Assembly (NCBI RefSeq): GCF_040954645.1 | Contig: NC_092809.1 | Location: forward strand, 82,028,889 to 82,092,888 | Reading direction: 5' to 3' | Length of the DNA stretch: 64,000 nt | Origin: Diabrotica undecimpunctata | Lineage: Eukaryota > Arthropoda > Insecta > Coleoptera > Chrysomelidae | Part shown: piece by piece, positions 31,607 through 44,827 of the stretch | Numbering within the stretch: position 1 is the first letter of the stretch | Layout of the letters: each line of letters begins with the position of its first letter | The notes under the pieces: generated by a model | What the model saw: the letters and a program-made list of their open reading frames with translations, nothing else | Database searches by the model: none | Told to the model about the DNA's origin: nothing | Translations under genes and position numbers: made by a program

Positions 31607-34600
31607 ATATCACAGCTCCAGGAAATTGTTTGTTATGCCAAGCTCAACTGGGTCCCCAACTTAACTCCCGCCCCTTGTGCTCTAGTCAAGCATCACTTTA
31701 TGATCTTAGTGAGGATCAAATACCGCCAAATTCAAGAGTTTGTAATACTTGTAGATGTAAATCGGTTCGGTCTCGTTACACACATTGTCCTTTACCATCA
31801 TGTCCAAATTCTAGAGGGAGAATTAAAAGGTTAAGATCTTTGCCAGAGCGGTTGCAAGAACTACCGCTGGATGTAAAAGAGCCACTTTTAATTGAATTTC
31901 GAATTCCAAATGGGGTAACAAAATGCTGTTCGGCATGTTATAATAGAATTCAAAGAAGATTGGGCCCAATAGAAGAATGGTCAGAACAAGAATGTAATGA
32001 ACTCGAAGCAGCTTTGATGGAACTAGGCTATAATTGGCAATTGATTGGAGAACGATTAAATAAACCACCTCAGACGGTAAAAATATATGTTGCCGCAAAT
32101 CGAAAGAAACTTAAAAAATGTTTAGGTGAAGATCGAAAACCAGCTTTATCTACTGATGAAGAAAGTGGTTCAAGTACTTCAAGTTGTGAGGAAAATTTAA
32201 TTGACGGTGATAGACATTCTAGTGACACGGCTAGTGCAGCCGAAAGCCCTCCAGTGCAAAGTTCAAATGATAGCACAATAAAAAAAATAGATTATGATTC
32301 TAGTGCAACAGAAACAGCAGATGAAGCTCAAACTCCAGACCAATTTCAAGGAGCCGCAACTATAACACCAGTTAGTAATGATGGACAACCACTAAGCGTT
32401 AAGGATTTGGTATTGAACGTGATAGAATTTTCGCTTATGAAAAATCCAGGAGGACAACAGACTCAAAATCCTCCATCAAGTGGTATGGCTCCTACTATAT
32501 CTTCAATTTTGAATAATGATTCTAACGAGGTAACTATTGTTAGCGAATATAATCTAAACAACATAAACAATCAACAAAGACAACAACTCCAACAACGTTC
32601 TGATATTAATTTAGCAAAATTAGTGACTCCTCTTATAGGAGCCACAATAACACCTGTATCTGGACCTGTACAATCACAAAATCAAGTAGAATCGCTTCAG
32701 TCATCTAGAGACGATTTAATAGTCCTGCAAGTTCCAGACGGTAGAGAACCGGAAACATTAGATCTCAGCATAAAGAAACCCAGAGAAACACTTCAACCTG
32801 TACATAATAAAACTCAAACACAGTCTCAACAACAAATACATCGCGATTCTTATGTTTACCATCAAGATCGAAAAGGTTCAGCATTTTCAGTTAGATCACC
32901 AACGAAAATGTCTACTTCGAAGCTTGCTAACCCCAAATCAGGTTCTATTACACTAGGTACCCCTATTATGTCTCAGCCAAGATACGAAGTTTTAAGGCAA
33001 ATACCAGATACTAAAATGGGCTCTATTACTCAAGGTACGCCTGTAATACCGCATAACATGCAAGAAAAGAGGGTGTTTGATTACTTTAATAAAAGAGGAA
33101 CTGTACCTGTACAACAAATACAATCAAGTCAACAATATTCTGGGCAATACAGACAAGCATATAATGTAGAACAACAGTTGAGTTCTCGACAAATAATTAT
33201 TAATGACTACATTACATCCCAACAAATGTTAGGTAGAAGAAATGAGAAATCACAGTTCTATCCTACAAATTCAACTCATCGTACTCCGTCTCCATCACAA
33301 CCTAGCCAGCAACAACGACAAGGGGTAATACAAAGAAATGCAAGGCCACAGTATATCCAACCAGGTCACGAAGCATTATCTTCTCTAGTTGACGTTGCAG
33401 TTCAGCAACCATCGTTGCCAGTACCAAATGCTCATGAAGGTCTTGGTAAGACAATGGCAGATAATATCTTGGACCCACCACATCGATATCAAATTGTACA
33501 TCAGCAGATTAGACAACATCCACAAAGAGCAGAAGAACAACGACGATCTGTGTGTCATCAACAACAGCTGCAGCTCCAACAACCTCAACAACAGTTACAA
33601 GAGCAACAAAAGCAACAATCACATCAACATTCACAACAGTCTCATCAACAACAACCCCAACAGCAGAAACAAACGCATCTACAGTCACAACCACCACAGC
33701 AAACGCAAGTACCACAAACACAACAACAACTAATGATATCACAAGATCAACCGAAACAAGACCAACAACCACAATCTGTAAAACAACAAGAGCAGCAAGA
33801 GCAGCAACAACCCGAAGGTGAAAACCAAGATGAAAAAATACAGCAATCAGAACAAGAAGAGAAAGAACAAAAAGAGGTAGACCAACAAAAACATCAACAG
33901 AAACAACCACAATTACAGAATCGGCAAACGTCACGATCTGATAATAGTACTTTAACTGCAGCAAGTTTAATTGATGCTATAATTACTCATCAGATAAATC
34001 AAACAGCCGAAGGTAATAGAGAAGTGGTGAATAACACAAGGGAGCAAAGGGCAGGTGATTTACTGTTTCAAAAATTTCACAGAGAAGAACCTTCTTCACA
34101 AAATATTCAAGATAATGGTGAAAAATCTCCATTGACTATAAATGTTGATGTTGACGGTGATACCTTAAACAAGAATCTTACCGTAAAAGAACTAACTGAT
34201 TCAGTTATTAGTCATGACTTTAATGCGCGACAACCTTACTATCACATTCAGGAAAATATGAACGAGCAATGGAAACGTAGAATTCAACAGCACAATGAGG
34301 ATAAGCGTTCACAAACTCCTTTACAAGATGAAAGACACGTAATTAGAATTAATCAGCCCCAGCAAAAATCTATGGAAAAGATGGAACCAGTTTCTCCACC
34401 AGAAAGTAACAATTGGTCAGAACAAAATTATCGGAAGTACCCTACTAATCAGCAGTCACATATGTCTCCCTTGGACTACGTAAAAAACAGAATTGTAGAG
34501 GTAATGAGAACGGAAGATGATAATAAAAAAGATTTGCAAGAGGAGGCACATTCTCAAGAAAAAGATCTTAGTGATAGCCCCGGCGAAATGGTAATAGATG

Positions 34601-34761
34601 AGGAAAAACATGAAAATGATTTTAACCAACAACAAACATCACAACATGGTGGGTTTTATTCTTTTGTTCATAAAGAGACTACTGCCAGTGACAATTCACA
34701 AAATAACGAACCTAAGCCTTTATTAAGTTCACAATATGAACCCCTCTCTGATGAAGACTAA
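31607..34761 (+). CDS. Smr: SMRTER/N-CoR-family nuclear-receptor corepressor, terminal coding exon
   Basis: This is the only clear host gene. The family (N-CoR, SMRT, insect SMRTER) is a nuclear scaffold linking unliganded receptors such as EcR and other repressors to histone deacetylase. From the first exon residue, in order: a Cys-rich region (CLLCQAQLG, VCNTCRCKSVRSRYTHCPLP, VTKCCSACYNRIQRRLG), then a SANT/Myb-like domain (WSEQECNELEAALMELGYNW..NRKKLKK, about residues 125-170). Corepressor-box-like helices follow: VKDLVLNVIEFSL near residue 265, SLIDAIITHQIN near 785 and VKELTDSVISHDF near 860. A DLSIKKP motif is at 32762. Two GSI repeats (GSITLGTPI, GSITQGTPV) are at about 32941 and 33019. 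A long Gln-rich tract spans 33500-33930. The C-terminus YEPLSDED resembles the vertebrate N-CoR/SMRT end. No stop in 1050 codons. The ATG at 31588 lies in the intron and is not the start; upstream exons were not found here. Confidence 0.9.
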
Positions 34762-35649
<888 letters not shown>

Positions 35650-35945
35650 GGGTAAGGGGAAAAAACAAACGATGTCCATTTTATAAGAATTTCAGGTAAT
35701 CAACTCATTGTGTTGACAATATCCGGTCCCAAACACGTGCTAAATGGTATAGGAATAATACCAACGGTGTCCAAATAAGAAAGCATTAGAAAATACCCAT
35801 ACTGGTTTAAAACAAACGTTGTCCGCGCGGTACTGGTAAACAACCGACGTAGTCCAACTAGTTGCATAGCAACGACAGTTAACAGGGCGTGACAATTTTA
35901 CGTCATGTTTTATTCTTTTCGTCTTTCGCGGCAGTTTATGTCAAG

Positions 35946-36634
35946 ATGAGTTCGAGTGAAGAATATTTGTGTGACGATCTGTTAAAAAAAACCAAGAAAC
36001 GACAGAAAATTGGTCGAACTGCAGATGTTATGAAAAAGTTAAGATTGCAGGCTCACGAGTTAGGAGATGATTGTAAGTGTAAAAGACTGAAGTGTTTTGA
36101 AAACACTACTGCTCAAGAGAGGCAAAACATACTTAACGGATTCAATCAACTAGGATCAATTGATGCTCACAACTGTTATTTAGCTGGATTGATTGCTGTA
36201 TTGCCAGATGTAAGACGAAGGTCACGACAAGTCGATGGAGAACAACACCATGATGCTACCTACCGCTACAGAGTACGAGTGAAGAGAGAAAACATAGAAG
36301 AAATATCTGTCTGCAGTAGTGCTTTTACTGCAATGTATGGTATTACTAGATCTAAGTTGGTTCATATTCAAGCATCTCTGAAAACATCCGGACTTGCTCC
36401 TGTCGACAAAAGAGGAAAGCATTCTTCGAAACATCGTCAGTTAACTTCTGATTTGAGTAACCAAATTCAGCAACATATTGCTTCATTTCGGGGCAGGTTA
36501 AGTCATTATAGCATTCAGGACTCGAAAAAAGTGTATTTAAGTGAAGAGTTAAATATTATGAAAATGTTCCAAATGTTTAAAGAAAAGTATCCTATTGCAT
36601 CTGTTTCATATGACACGTACCGAAATATCTTTAA
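35946..36634 (+). pseudogene. Transposase of the outer DNA transposon, N-terminal half
   Basis: The ATG at 35946 starts MSSSEEYLCDDLLKKTKKRQ and fits better than the earlier in-frame ATG at 35889, which adds a hydrophobic tail of 19 residues. The region has a Cys cluster (DDCKCKRLKC), a basic helical part, RSKLVHIQASLKTSGLAPVD and RGKHSSKHRQLT, and KKVYLSEELNIMKMFQMFKE near its end. This layout is shared by insect proteins annotated only as uncharacterised and transposon-derived. The frame runs without a stop to RNIFN, where the TTAA of the piggyBac insertion cuts it. Confidence 0.75.
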
Positions 36635-37027
36635 CCCGGCAACTGTGTTGTGGGGTGAAAAGCACCCACGTCGTTCATTAGCGCTTGTTAAAATAGTGGC
36701 AACATCGCCAGATTCATCTGGCGCCGCGAGTACCTTCCCATAATATAACAGATCTTGTATTGCATCATAAATTTCAGTATATAAATAAGATTTGAACGAG
36801 TGGTGTCGCGTTCTTTGGACTTTTGGGTGATTTTAACCCCACCACACAGTTGAAGTGCAGTAATAATTAGTTTTTGGGTAATTTTAACCCCACAACACCG
36901 GTTAATTATTAACAGGTAAGTTCTTATACTAGCACAATTTATCTTTATTTTTTTAACAGAAACATAATGTAATTGGTAGGAATATTGAAAATTGATTAGA
37001 TATTTTTAATTTCAGACATATAGAAAT

Positions 37028-38226
37028 ATGTGTAGTTGGGAGAAAGAACAAGAAGCTCTCTTGAAGCTTTGGCAGGATGAATTAACTGGATCAGAGTTAG
37101 GATCAGAAAGCGAATCTGAAAATGAAAGTCAGCAGGTTAGCCTTCGTCCCAGTGAGGATGTTTTAGAAAACCAACTTCAATCAGTGGAAAATTGTCAGCC
37201 TGGAAGTTCTAATCAGAAAAATCAATCATCGTCGGAAGATTCCTCTCAAGACAACAATAAGTTTAAAGATAATAAAGTAAGGCAATCTGAGTTTTTTATC
37301 GGACGGGATGGGAAAACAAAATGGGCAAAGAACTGTCCTAATAAATCGGTTAGAACACGACAAGAAAATTTAATAACTTTACTTCCCGGTGTTCGAAATA
37401 ATGCAAAATATTGCAAGTCGCCCATTTCTTGCTGGGAATTATTCATGGATAATATTATTGTGGAAGATATTGTCCACTGCACTAATAAAAAAATCAGTTT
37501 AGTCGCTCAGAATTATAATGACCAACATAAATATATCACCAAGTCTACGGACGCAAAAGAAATTCGTGCAGTTTTCGGATTATTATATCTATCAGGCGTT
37601 TATAAAGCCAACAGGTTAAATCTGGAGGATCTGTGGGCTACAGATGGAACAGGAATTGACATTTTAAGGCTAACAATATCCCTGCAAAGATTTATATTAC
37701 TTTTAAAATGCCTACGATTCGATAATATCGAAAATAGAGAAGAACGAAAAAGAGTAGATAAACTGGCAGCTATACGAGCTGTTTTTGATCGATTTGTATC
37801 CAATTTTCAACAATATTTTATTTCTAGTCAATACTTGACGATCGATGAAAAATTAGAATCTTTTCGGGGACGTTGTTCCTTTCGGCAATATATCCCCAAT
37901 AAGCCGTCCAAATATGGAATTAAAATATTTGCCTTACTGGAAACATTTGCCAAAACATTCTACATTTTAAATTTAGAGGTATATGTTGGCTCACAGCCTG
38001 AAGGACCTTTTCAATTTAGTAATAGACCGTTTGATGTAGTAAACAGGCTTGTAAATCCAATCCGTGGTACTAACCGCAACATTACATTCGACAACTGGTT
38101 TACCAGCATACCGCTAATGGAACATTTGCTTAATGTACATCGGTTAACATCTGTTGGAACTATTCGTAAAAACAAGAGGGAAATACCGACAATCTTTTTG
38201 AATTCCAAAAACAGAGCTGAAAACCA
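37028..38226 (+). pseudogene. piggyBac transposase, N-terminal two-thirds
   Basis: An open frame from the ATG at 37028. Acidic N-terminus, then the DDE_Tnp_1_7 core: WELFMDNIIVEDIV, RAVFGLLYLSGVYKAN, DKLAAIRAVFDRFVSNFQQYF, the first catalytic Asp in LTIDEKLESFRGRCSFRQYI (near 37844), KYGIKIFALLETF, and the second Asp in ITFDNWFTSIPLM (near 38091). It is cut after KNRAENH by the Gypsy LTR at 38227. The predicted frame runs seven codons into the LTR. Confidence 0.9.
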
Positions 38227-39195
38227 TGTAACGTTAGGCACCAATTTGTAACGTTCCAACGAACATTCATTGGGTGCCAATTTGTAATCCTTCGAGGCTC
38301 AATTTGTAACATCCCAACGTTGAGCTGCTGTTGTCAACTTGTAACTGCAAACCTTAGTTTGCTGCTACAATCCGACTAACATCACTAACAACGTTGGAGT
38401 GACAAATCGTTTCCCGTTGGGACCAATTTTTAACGTCATAACCCCTAATGTATCAATTGCAAAATTGCTACATTAGACGTTATACGAAACACTCCCTGGC
38501 TAGCTCACTCAGGACGTGAATATGGCCTACTCTGGAGGAACACACGCAAACAAGTAAAAAGAGGAAACAATACACAGTTAAATTAACACATGTTTATTAA
38601 AATATTAAACAAAAAGGGCAGAAAAATACATGTTTAAATATTATATTGAATTTAAATAAAAATTATTTGACTTCTTGCTACAGTGTTACATTATAGTAAG
38701 GAAAAATGCTTGTCACCAAATCCTAGGTTTTATCCTGGTCTTTTCTGCTATGGTTGTTAGCAAGCCATGTTGTTAGTTGTGGATTTTCTTGCCCTGGAGT
38801 CAACTCTCCTATTGGAATGATAGTGCCATTCTCAGGCCGGTTCGTCTTCTGGATGTTAATATAAATTGACCCGCACCTGAGAAATGTATCCCGGAGGTTG
38901 ACTCCTAATTCAGGAGACGACACAACAATTGGTTATTATACTTTTACAAAAGTCATGAAGAAAATCAACATTTTTAGAAATAAAAGCCATTATATCGACT
39001 TTTGTATCGAACGGGAAGGGGGAAATGTCAACAAAAAGGAGTCTTTGTCACTAGCATTAAACTAAACAGAGAATAAAGATGGCACCTCTCGTTCCAAAGT
39101 AACAGAAATAGAGATGAAAATAAAATTCATTCTTTAGAAACTTGAGTAAAAGATAAAAATGATGATTATTAAGAAAATAGGAAAGGTAGATACTG

Positions 39196-39271
<76 letters not shown>

Positions 39272-39525
39272 AAGATAGATTTGGACGCCAACTGGTTTTT
39301 ATACCAAATACCAGTAAAAATGAAAAAAAAATAGTGAATCAATTAAGTAACGACATAATTCTGATACAATCTATATCTGAGAAAATATATAGAAAAATAA
39401 GAGATACAATGGAGGATATAGAAGAATATGAATTATGACAGAAGATATGGAAATTGGAGAATAGAATTAACGAAATATATTAACATAAGAAAGAAAGCAG
39501 GCAATGTAGCAGTTATAACGCTACA
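38227..39525 (-). repeat. 3' LTR (left) of the nested Gypsy element
   Basis: 1299 bp, TGTAACGTTAGGC at the plus-strand left end and AACGCTACA at the right. It carries an internal (TA)n tract of about 70 bases at 39199-39268. A purine-rich tract next to it (CTACTGGGTGGTGGAAGTG on the minus strand) is the plus-strand primer. Near its left end the words CAATTTGTAAC recur several times. Confidence 0.95.
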
Positions 39526-42376
39526 CACTTCCACCACCCAGTAGAAAAATTTCTAAAGTACCTTGAGAAATTTTTCTCATCACTAAACTCATTATATGTT
39601 ATGATCATCAAAATAATAATAAAGGTAATCTTTACCAAATAATAAAGTTATCTAGATACCTAGATATAGGTATAATAACTTGTAAGTTTAGGTACTATTA
39701 TTTAAACAAAATAAAGTGAAAATGGTTAACTTGTGATAAGATATAAAAATTAATATACTTATATTAACCTAAGTCAAACAAAAATAAATGACTATCACCC
39801 AACGAATTATAGTATCCGTTAAACTAAAATAACTACATAATTATAAACTATGTATTACAGTATTGTAATACTATATACACTAAATGACTTTAGAGTGAGC
39901 ACTCTGGGTATTATTTCATCCCCAACGAATTATAGTATTCGTCACACTAAAATTGTAAGGTAAATAATCCTATGCTATACCTTATAGCAATTCCTTACAA
40001 GGCTTTAGAGTTAATACTCAGGATAATATTTTATCCCAACGAATTATAGTATTCGTCACACTAAAATTATGAGGCAAATATTTATGTGCTATACATTGTA
40101 GCAGCATGTAACAGGGCTTTAGAGTTAATACTCAGGGAAATATTTTTCCCAACGAATTATAGTATTCGTCACACTAAAATTGGTCGTAGACCAAGAGGGA
40201 GAAAAGCTACGTTAAGGGTTATCCGCAATCTTTGGTACTGTACATCGATTATACACTGGGCCGATTGAAATCATGTTGGTATGAACGCAGTAGCTCATAA
40301 TCCATGGTTAAACCTCGAAAGCGCTCCTCAGAGACGACAGTCCTGTGTACTATGAACCCCCCGACGCCATACCCTAAAGACAACCTTACCATTAAAGGAA
40401 GATCCAGTGGTATAAATGTACATCTCCACCACAGTTCGGTCCCATATATATGTAATTACATAAATATCATACAAAAACAACTAATATGGGGACGATGTAT
40501 CTATCACTCATGGAGATAAACATCGTTAGAAAGACATTCTTTCAAGAATGTTAGTTCTTAAGGGAAGCTAATTTTAAACCAAGGTAATTATGATATTAGC
40601 AATATCACTAGATATGCATATAATCATTAAGTTATAAAAGATAAGATATCATAATCATCAGTAATGCAGTAGGTATATAAATCCAAATATTAGTTATCAT
40701 AATACTAATCTAGATTTTAGTTGCATATATTGCATGAGATAGTATGAGTAGAACATTATAAGCAGTTAAGAAAGATAAGGTAAACATCAAAATATAAAAG
40801 AAATAAGTAAAAATTTAGTAAGACCAATCTAGACATCTATTAAGTATAAAATTTACACAAGATGAAAAGAAAACTGCACAAAATTATACTCAGTTGAACT
40901 GAAGAAGAAAAAATAGTCATAAATATACTTTGATTTAAATCCAAACGTTATGCACCTGTTAGAATAATAAAGTAATCTATACAGAAAAATTGTACAGAGC
41001 AAAGTTATACAAGAGGGTATAAAAAACAAAACCTTTCCATTGTCATTTCAAAGAGACACAACCCTACACCAGATTTCTAAATAGTAGTATGCATAAGGTT
41101 AAATCTACCTTGTAAATGCAATAAAAAAAATTTCATTAAAATATAACACTCAGGAAAAAGAAAATTCATTGTAGTTATGCATTGATGAGGGCAATCATTG
41201 TGAACTAAATCAGAGAAACTTATTATGACTAAACTTCAATAGACAGTATGGTCTGGAAACAATTACATTGTTTATTAAAGATAAGAAGATAATGAGAATG
41301 AATTCTCGGCATATTGCATATGCATATTTATGGACTAAGGCAAGTCAATAAAACAGCAAATTGACATTAAGCTAGTATAAGATAAAGTAATTTTTGTACC
41401 AAATAGTATCAAAAATTAAAGGTAGGTAAATATCAAGATAATTAAGTAACACAAGTAATTTTGATTGTCAGATAAAGATAAGTATATTCTTCACAATACC
41501 TAGTAAGTCAAAGTTCTACACAAAAGACATTAAAGATACTGCATAAAATTTGGCTTACTTATGATAAAGGAAAATACAAAGCAAAGATAAGTTGTGGTAA
41601 TATCATATAAAATTGCTATAACACTAAACACTATCCAGGGATCTACACAAAAGAAATAGAACTAGAACTGCATAAATATAGACGTATGTATTTAAAATGT
41701 TAAAGACAATTCAAATGCAATCAAAAACTTCAAAGCTTCATAATCTTACACCAGAGGTTTCTATAAAAGAAGATATATGCATAAGATTACTTTCACTCCA
41801 AAAGATAAAGAATTATGCCTAACGCAACACCCCTAATGGGTAAATGGAAAATATTAACGCCCTTGTTAATAGTTTTCCTGCAGTGACCTCAAGTTCCGCG
41901 AAGATAAATCATCCTAGGCAATTTTTATGTGCTTGTCCGAACAAATCTCATATTTGAACCCACTCAACGGAAAAACAAGACACTTGCACTAGGTATGAAA
42001 ATTAGACATAAGTTATTACCGCAATAGTTTTAATAACACCATAAAGGTAATACAAGTAGCTAACTTGCAAAGGTAAGAGATAATGTGTTATTAAACGAAG
42101 ATAAAGATAAGTAAATAACAATCAAACTTGTGAAAGGTAGTAGATAAATTTTCTAGCAAAGGTTCTCATAACTAAATATTTTATTGAAAAGTCCATAAAT
42201 ACCGAAGATATTTGTTAACGCAGGTAATAAAAATATGTATAAGCTTAACAAAAGAGATAAGAAGATAATTTAAAATATATGCCATACAAGATATATGTAA
42301 GTTTAAATTACACTTAAAGGTAAGATATAATAGTATAACTGCAAGTTTTACTCAAAAGATATATTTTTAATATGCA
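39526..42376. other. Non-coding region between pol and 3' LTR of the nested Gypsy element
   Basis: About 2.85 kb with no supported ORF and no envelope. It contains a four-copy ~115-bp tandem repeat with a hairpin core (39798-40185). From about 40560 to 42370 it is dotted with AAGATAAG/GATAA words. A small less A+T-rich block at 40180-40450 separates them. Confidence 0.75.
39798..40185. repeat. Tandem repeat with palindromic core (about 115 bp x 4)
   Basis: The word CCCAACGAATTATAGTATTC recurs at about 39798, 39921, 40035 and 40148, each followed by GTCACACTAAAATT (changed in the first copy). The core ACGAAT-TATAGT-ATTCGT forms a perfect 6-bp stem. Copies also share TTTAGAGTTAATACTCAGG upstream. 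Confidence 0.9.
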
Positions 42377-44827
42377 TTACTGATTTTCATCGTCACTAGA
42401 ATCAGTGACATCTAATTTGATATCCCTGACATGAAAATTTCCAAGATCATTTCCATCTAGATCCTTTAAATTGTAGACTAATTTAGACAAAACTTTATTG
42501 ACAATACAGGGGACAAATTTTGGCGCTAGTTTTGCAGAGAAATCATCGACAGCTTTTGATAGGACAAAATTTTTCTTCCAGACTTTATCACCAACGTGAT
42601 ATTTGACATCACGTCTACGAAGGTTATACCTGCTAGAATTCGTCGCATAAGAGTGACGTATTCTCTTTTGCACTTCTTTGAAAATAGAAGACATATTTTC
42701 TAGTGGTCTTGGGTCGAATAGCTTGTTATTAATATTAATGACATTGCTTGCTTTGTCTTCTATTGCACCAAAGAAGGAACCGTCCAAAGGGATATTTCTG
42801 GCAAAAGTTAGAAACGAAGGACTAAATAGTGTAACTTCGTGTTTGGCTAGGCGAATAGCCTGGGCAATCTTAAAGATTTCTTTGTCCCAATCTTTATGAT
42901 TATCATGTATAAAAGAACGAATAGCTGTTACGATAGTTTTGTTAACTCTCTCAGTAGGATTTATTTGAGGAAAATATCTCGCATTATACCAAATTTTTTG
43001 TACTTTATATTTATTCATTAAATTTTTGAAATCATTGGAAACGAACTGTTTCCCATTATCAACTGCGAAAATTTGTGGTACCCCAAAGATAAGAAAAACT
43101 TGATTTTCAATAAATTTAACAATAGCTGTAGAGGTAGCATTTGCCATTGGATGGACAAAAATAAATTTCGTGAACCAGTCGACAACAACTAAAAGAAAAC
43201 GATTTCCATTTTTAGATCTAGCATAAGGACCTAATAAGTCAGCAGATAAAAACTGAAATGGAAAATTAATATCTCTGTACTTTCCCATTAAACCAGCAGG
43301 AGGTACATTTCCTGGTTTACTAGCAGCACAGATTTTGCACTTACTGATATAGTTTGCGACATAAATTCTCATTCTAGGCCAGTAATACAATTCCGTGATT
43401 CTAGAGAGCGTTTTATATACTCCTAGGTGAGCAGCTGTAGGATCATCATGAAAGAGTTTCAAAATATCTTTTCTGTGAGGAGACGGAACGAAAATTTTCC
43501 ATTCTGGGGAAGGATCTGAAAACTTATTCCTTGAAAAGATATGCTTGTAAAGAACATTACCATGAACTTTAAAAGCAGGAAATTGATCTGGATTATTTTG
43601 TACTTTTTGTACCATATTATCATACCAAGTATCTGTTTTAAGATTAGATAAATCTAAAAGAGAAATTTCAGGATTTTGTTCAGGTATTCTAGAAAGGGAA
43701 TCAGCCACAACATTTAAAGAACCACTACGGTGAATGACAGTGAACTTGTGACAGGATAGTTTCATTATCCATCTGGCAATTCTAGGAGAAGGGTTTTTCA
43801 TGGAATATAACCACTGTAAGGATGAGTGATCAGTAATCACAGTGAAGTTTTCACTTCCTTCAATATAACACCTAAATTTTTCAATAGATAATAAAATAGC
43901 CAGCAGTTCTTTCTCAGTAGTAGTGTACTTACGTTGAGCTTTAGAGAGAGTTTTACTAAAGAAAGCTATAGGATGCTCTAAACCATCTTCTTTTTGAAAT
44001 AATACACCCCCAACACCAGTGTCACTTGCATCACAAGCAAGATAAAAATGCTTGTCAAAGTCTGGACTAGCAAGAACAGGAGCAGATGTTAGTGCCTGTT
44101 TAATCTGACTGAAAGCTAAGTTAGCTTCTGGAGTCCAAACAATAGACTGTCCTTTCTTTTTACCCTTGAGTAAATCAGAAATGGGAGTACAAATGGATGC
44201 AAAATTATTCAAAAATCGACGGTAATAACCTATCAATCCGATAAGTCTACGAATTTGAGTAGTAGTTTTTGGAACTGGATATTCCAAAATAGCTTCTACT
44301 TTAGCTGGGTCAGTTCTTAACCCTTGTTGATCTACAACAAAACCAAGAAATTTAAGAGAAGGTCTACAAAACTGACACTTTTCAAAATTGACTGCAAGAT
44401 TTGCATATTTAAGTCTCTTAAACAACATTTTAAGAATTTTGATATGACAGTCAAAGTCAGGAGTAACAACAATAATATCATCAAGATAATAGAAGACATA
44501 AGGCTCCAGTAAAGGACCTATAACTGAATCCATAACTCTGCACATAGCTTGTGCACTATTATTTAAGCCAAAAGGTAATACATTAAAACAGAACAAACCT
44601 CTATTTTGAACTGTAAATGCAGTCTTTAATTTGGATTGATCATCCAAAGGTATCTGATAAAAAGCTTGTTTTAAATCGATTGACGAAATAAATTTAGCAT
44701 CTCTTACTTTAGATATGATTGAATCTATTAAAGGCATGGGGTAACTATCAATAACTGTTATCGAATTAAGTTTTCGACCATCAAAACAAACTCTATAGGA
44801 ACTATCTTTCTTCGGAACCAACCACAA
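42377..44827 (-). pseudogene. Gypsy Pol: RT, RNase H, integrase
   Basis: A single long minus-strand frame (816 codons). RT: FDGRKLNSITVIDSYPMP, SIDLKQAFYQIPL, FNVLPFGLNNSAQ, catalytic YLDDIIVV. RNase H: LACDASDTGVGGVLF, TTEKELLAIL, VITDHSSLQWL. Integrase: H2C2 zinc region around HLGVYKTLSRI..KCKICAASKPG, core Asp in LSADLLGPY, Asp in FAVDNGKQFVS and Glu in INPTERVNKTI, then the C-terminal KYHVGDKVWKKNF. It is complete apart from the very start: the N-terminal RT residues lie in the frame of 44802-45815 and a one-base shift around 44815-44850 separates the two. It is a recently disabled gene. Confidence 0.93.

Noticed and set aside
33389..33964. Overlapping frames on both strands inside the corepressor Gln tract
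   Set aside because: CAA/CAG repeats give open shadows in other frames (Thr-, Asn-, Val-rich); the Gln frame is the real one.
39798..40185. CRISPR-like array
   Set aside because: Repeats with ~115-bp period and related spacers in an insect retrotransposon; just a tandem repeat.
39526..42376. Envelope gene in the nested Gypsy
   Set aside because: The 2.85-kb region has no minus-strand frame of useful length, no signal peptide and no membrane segment.
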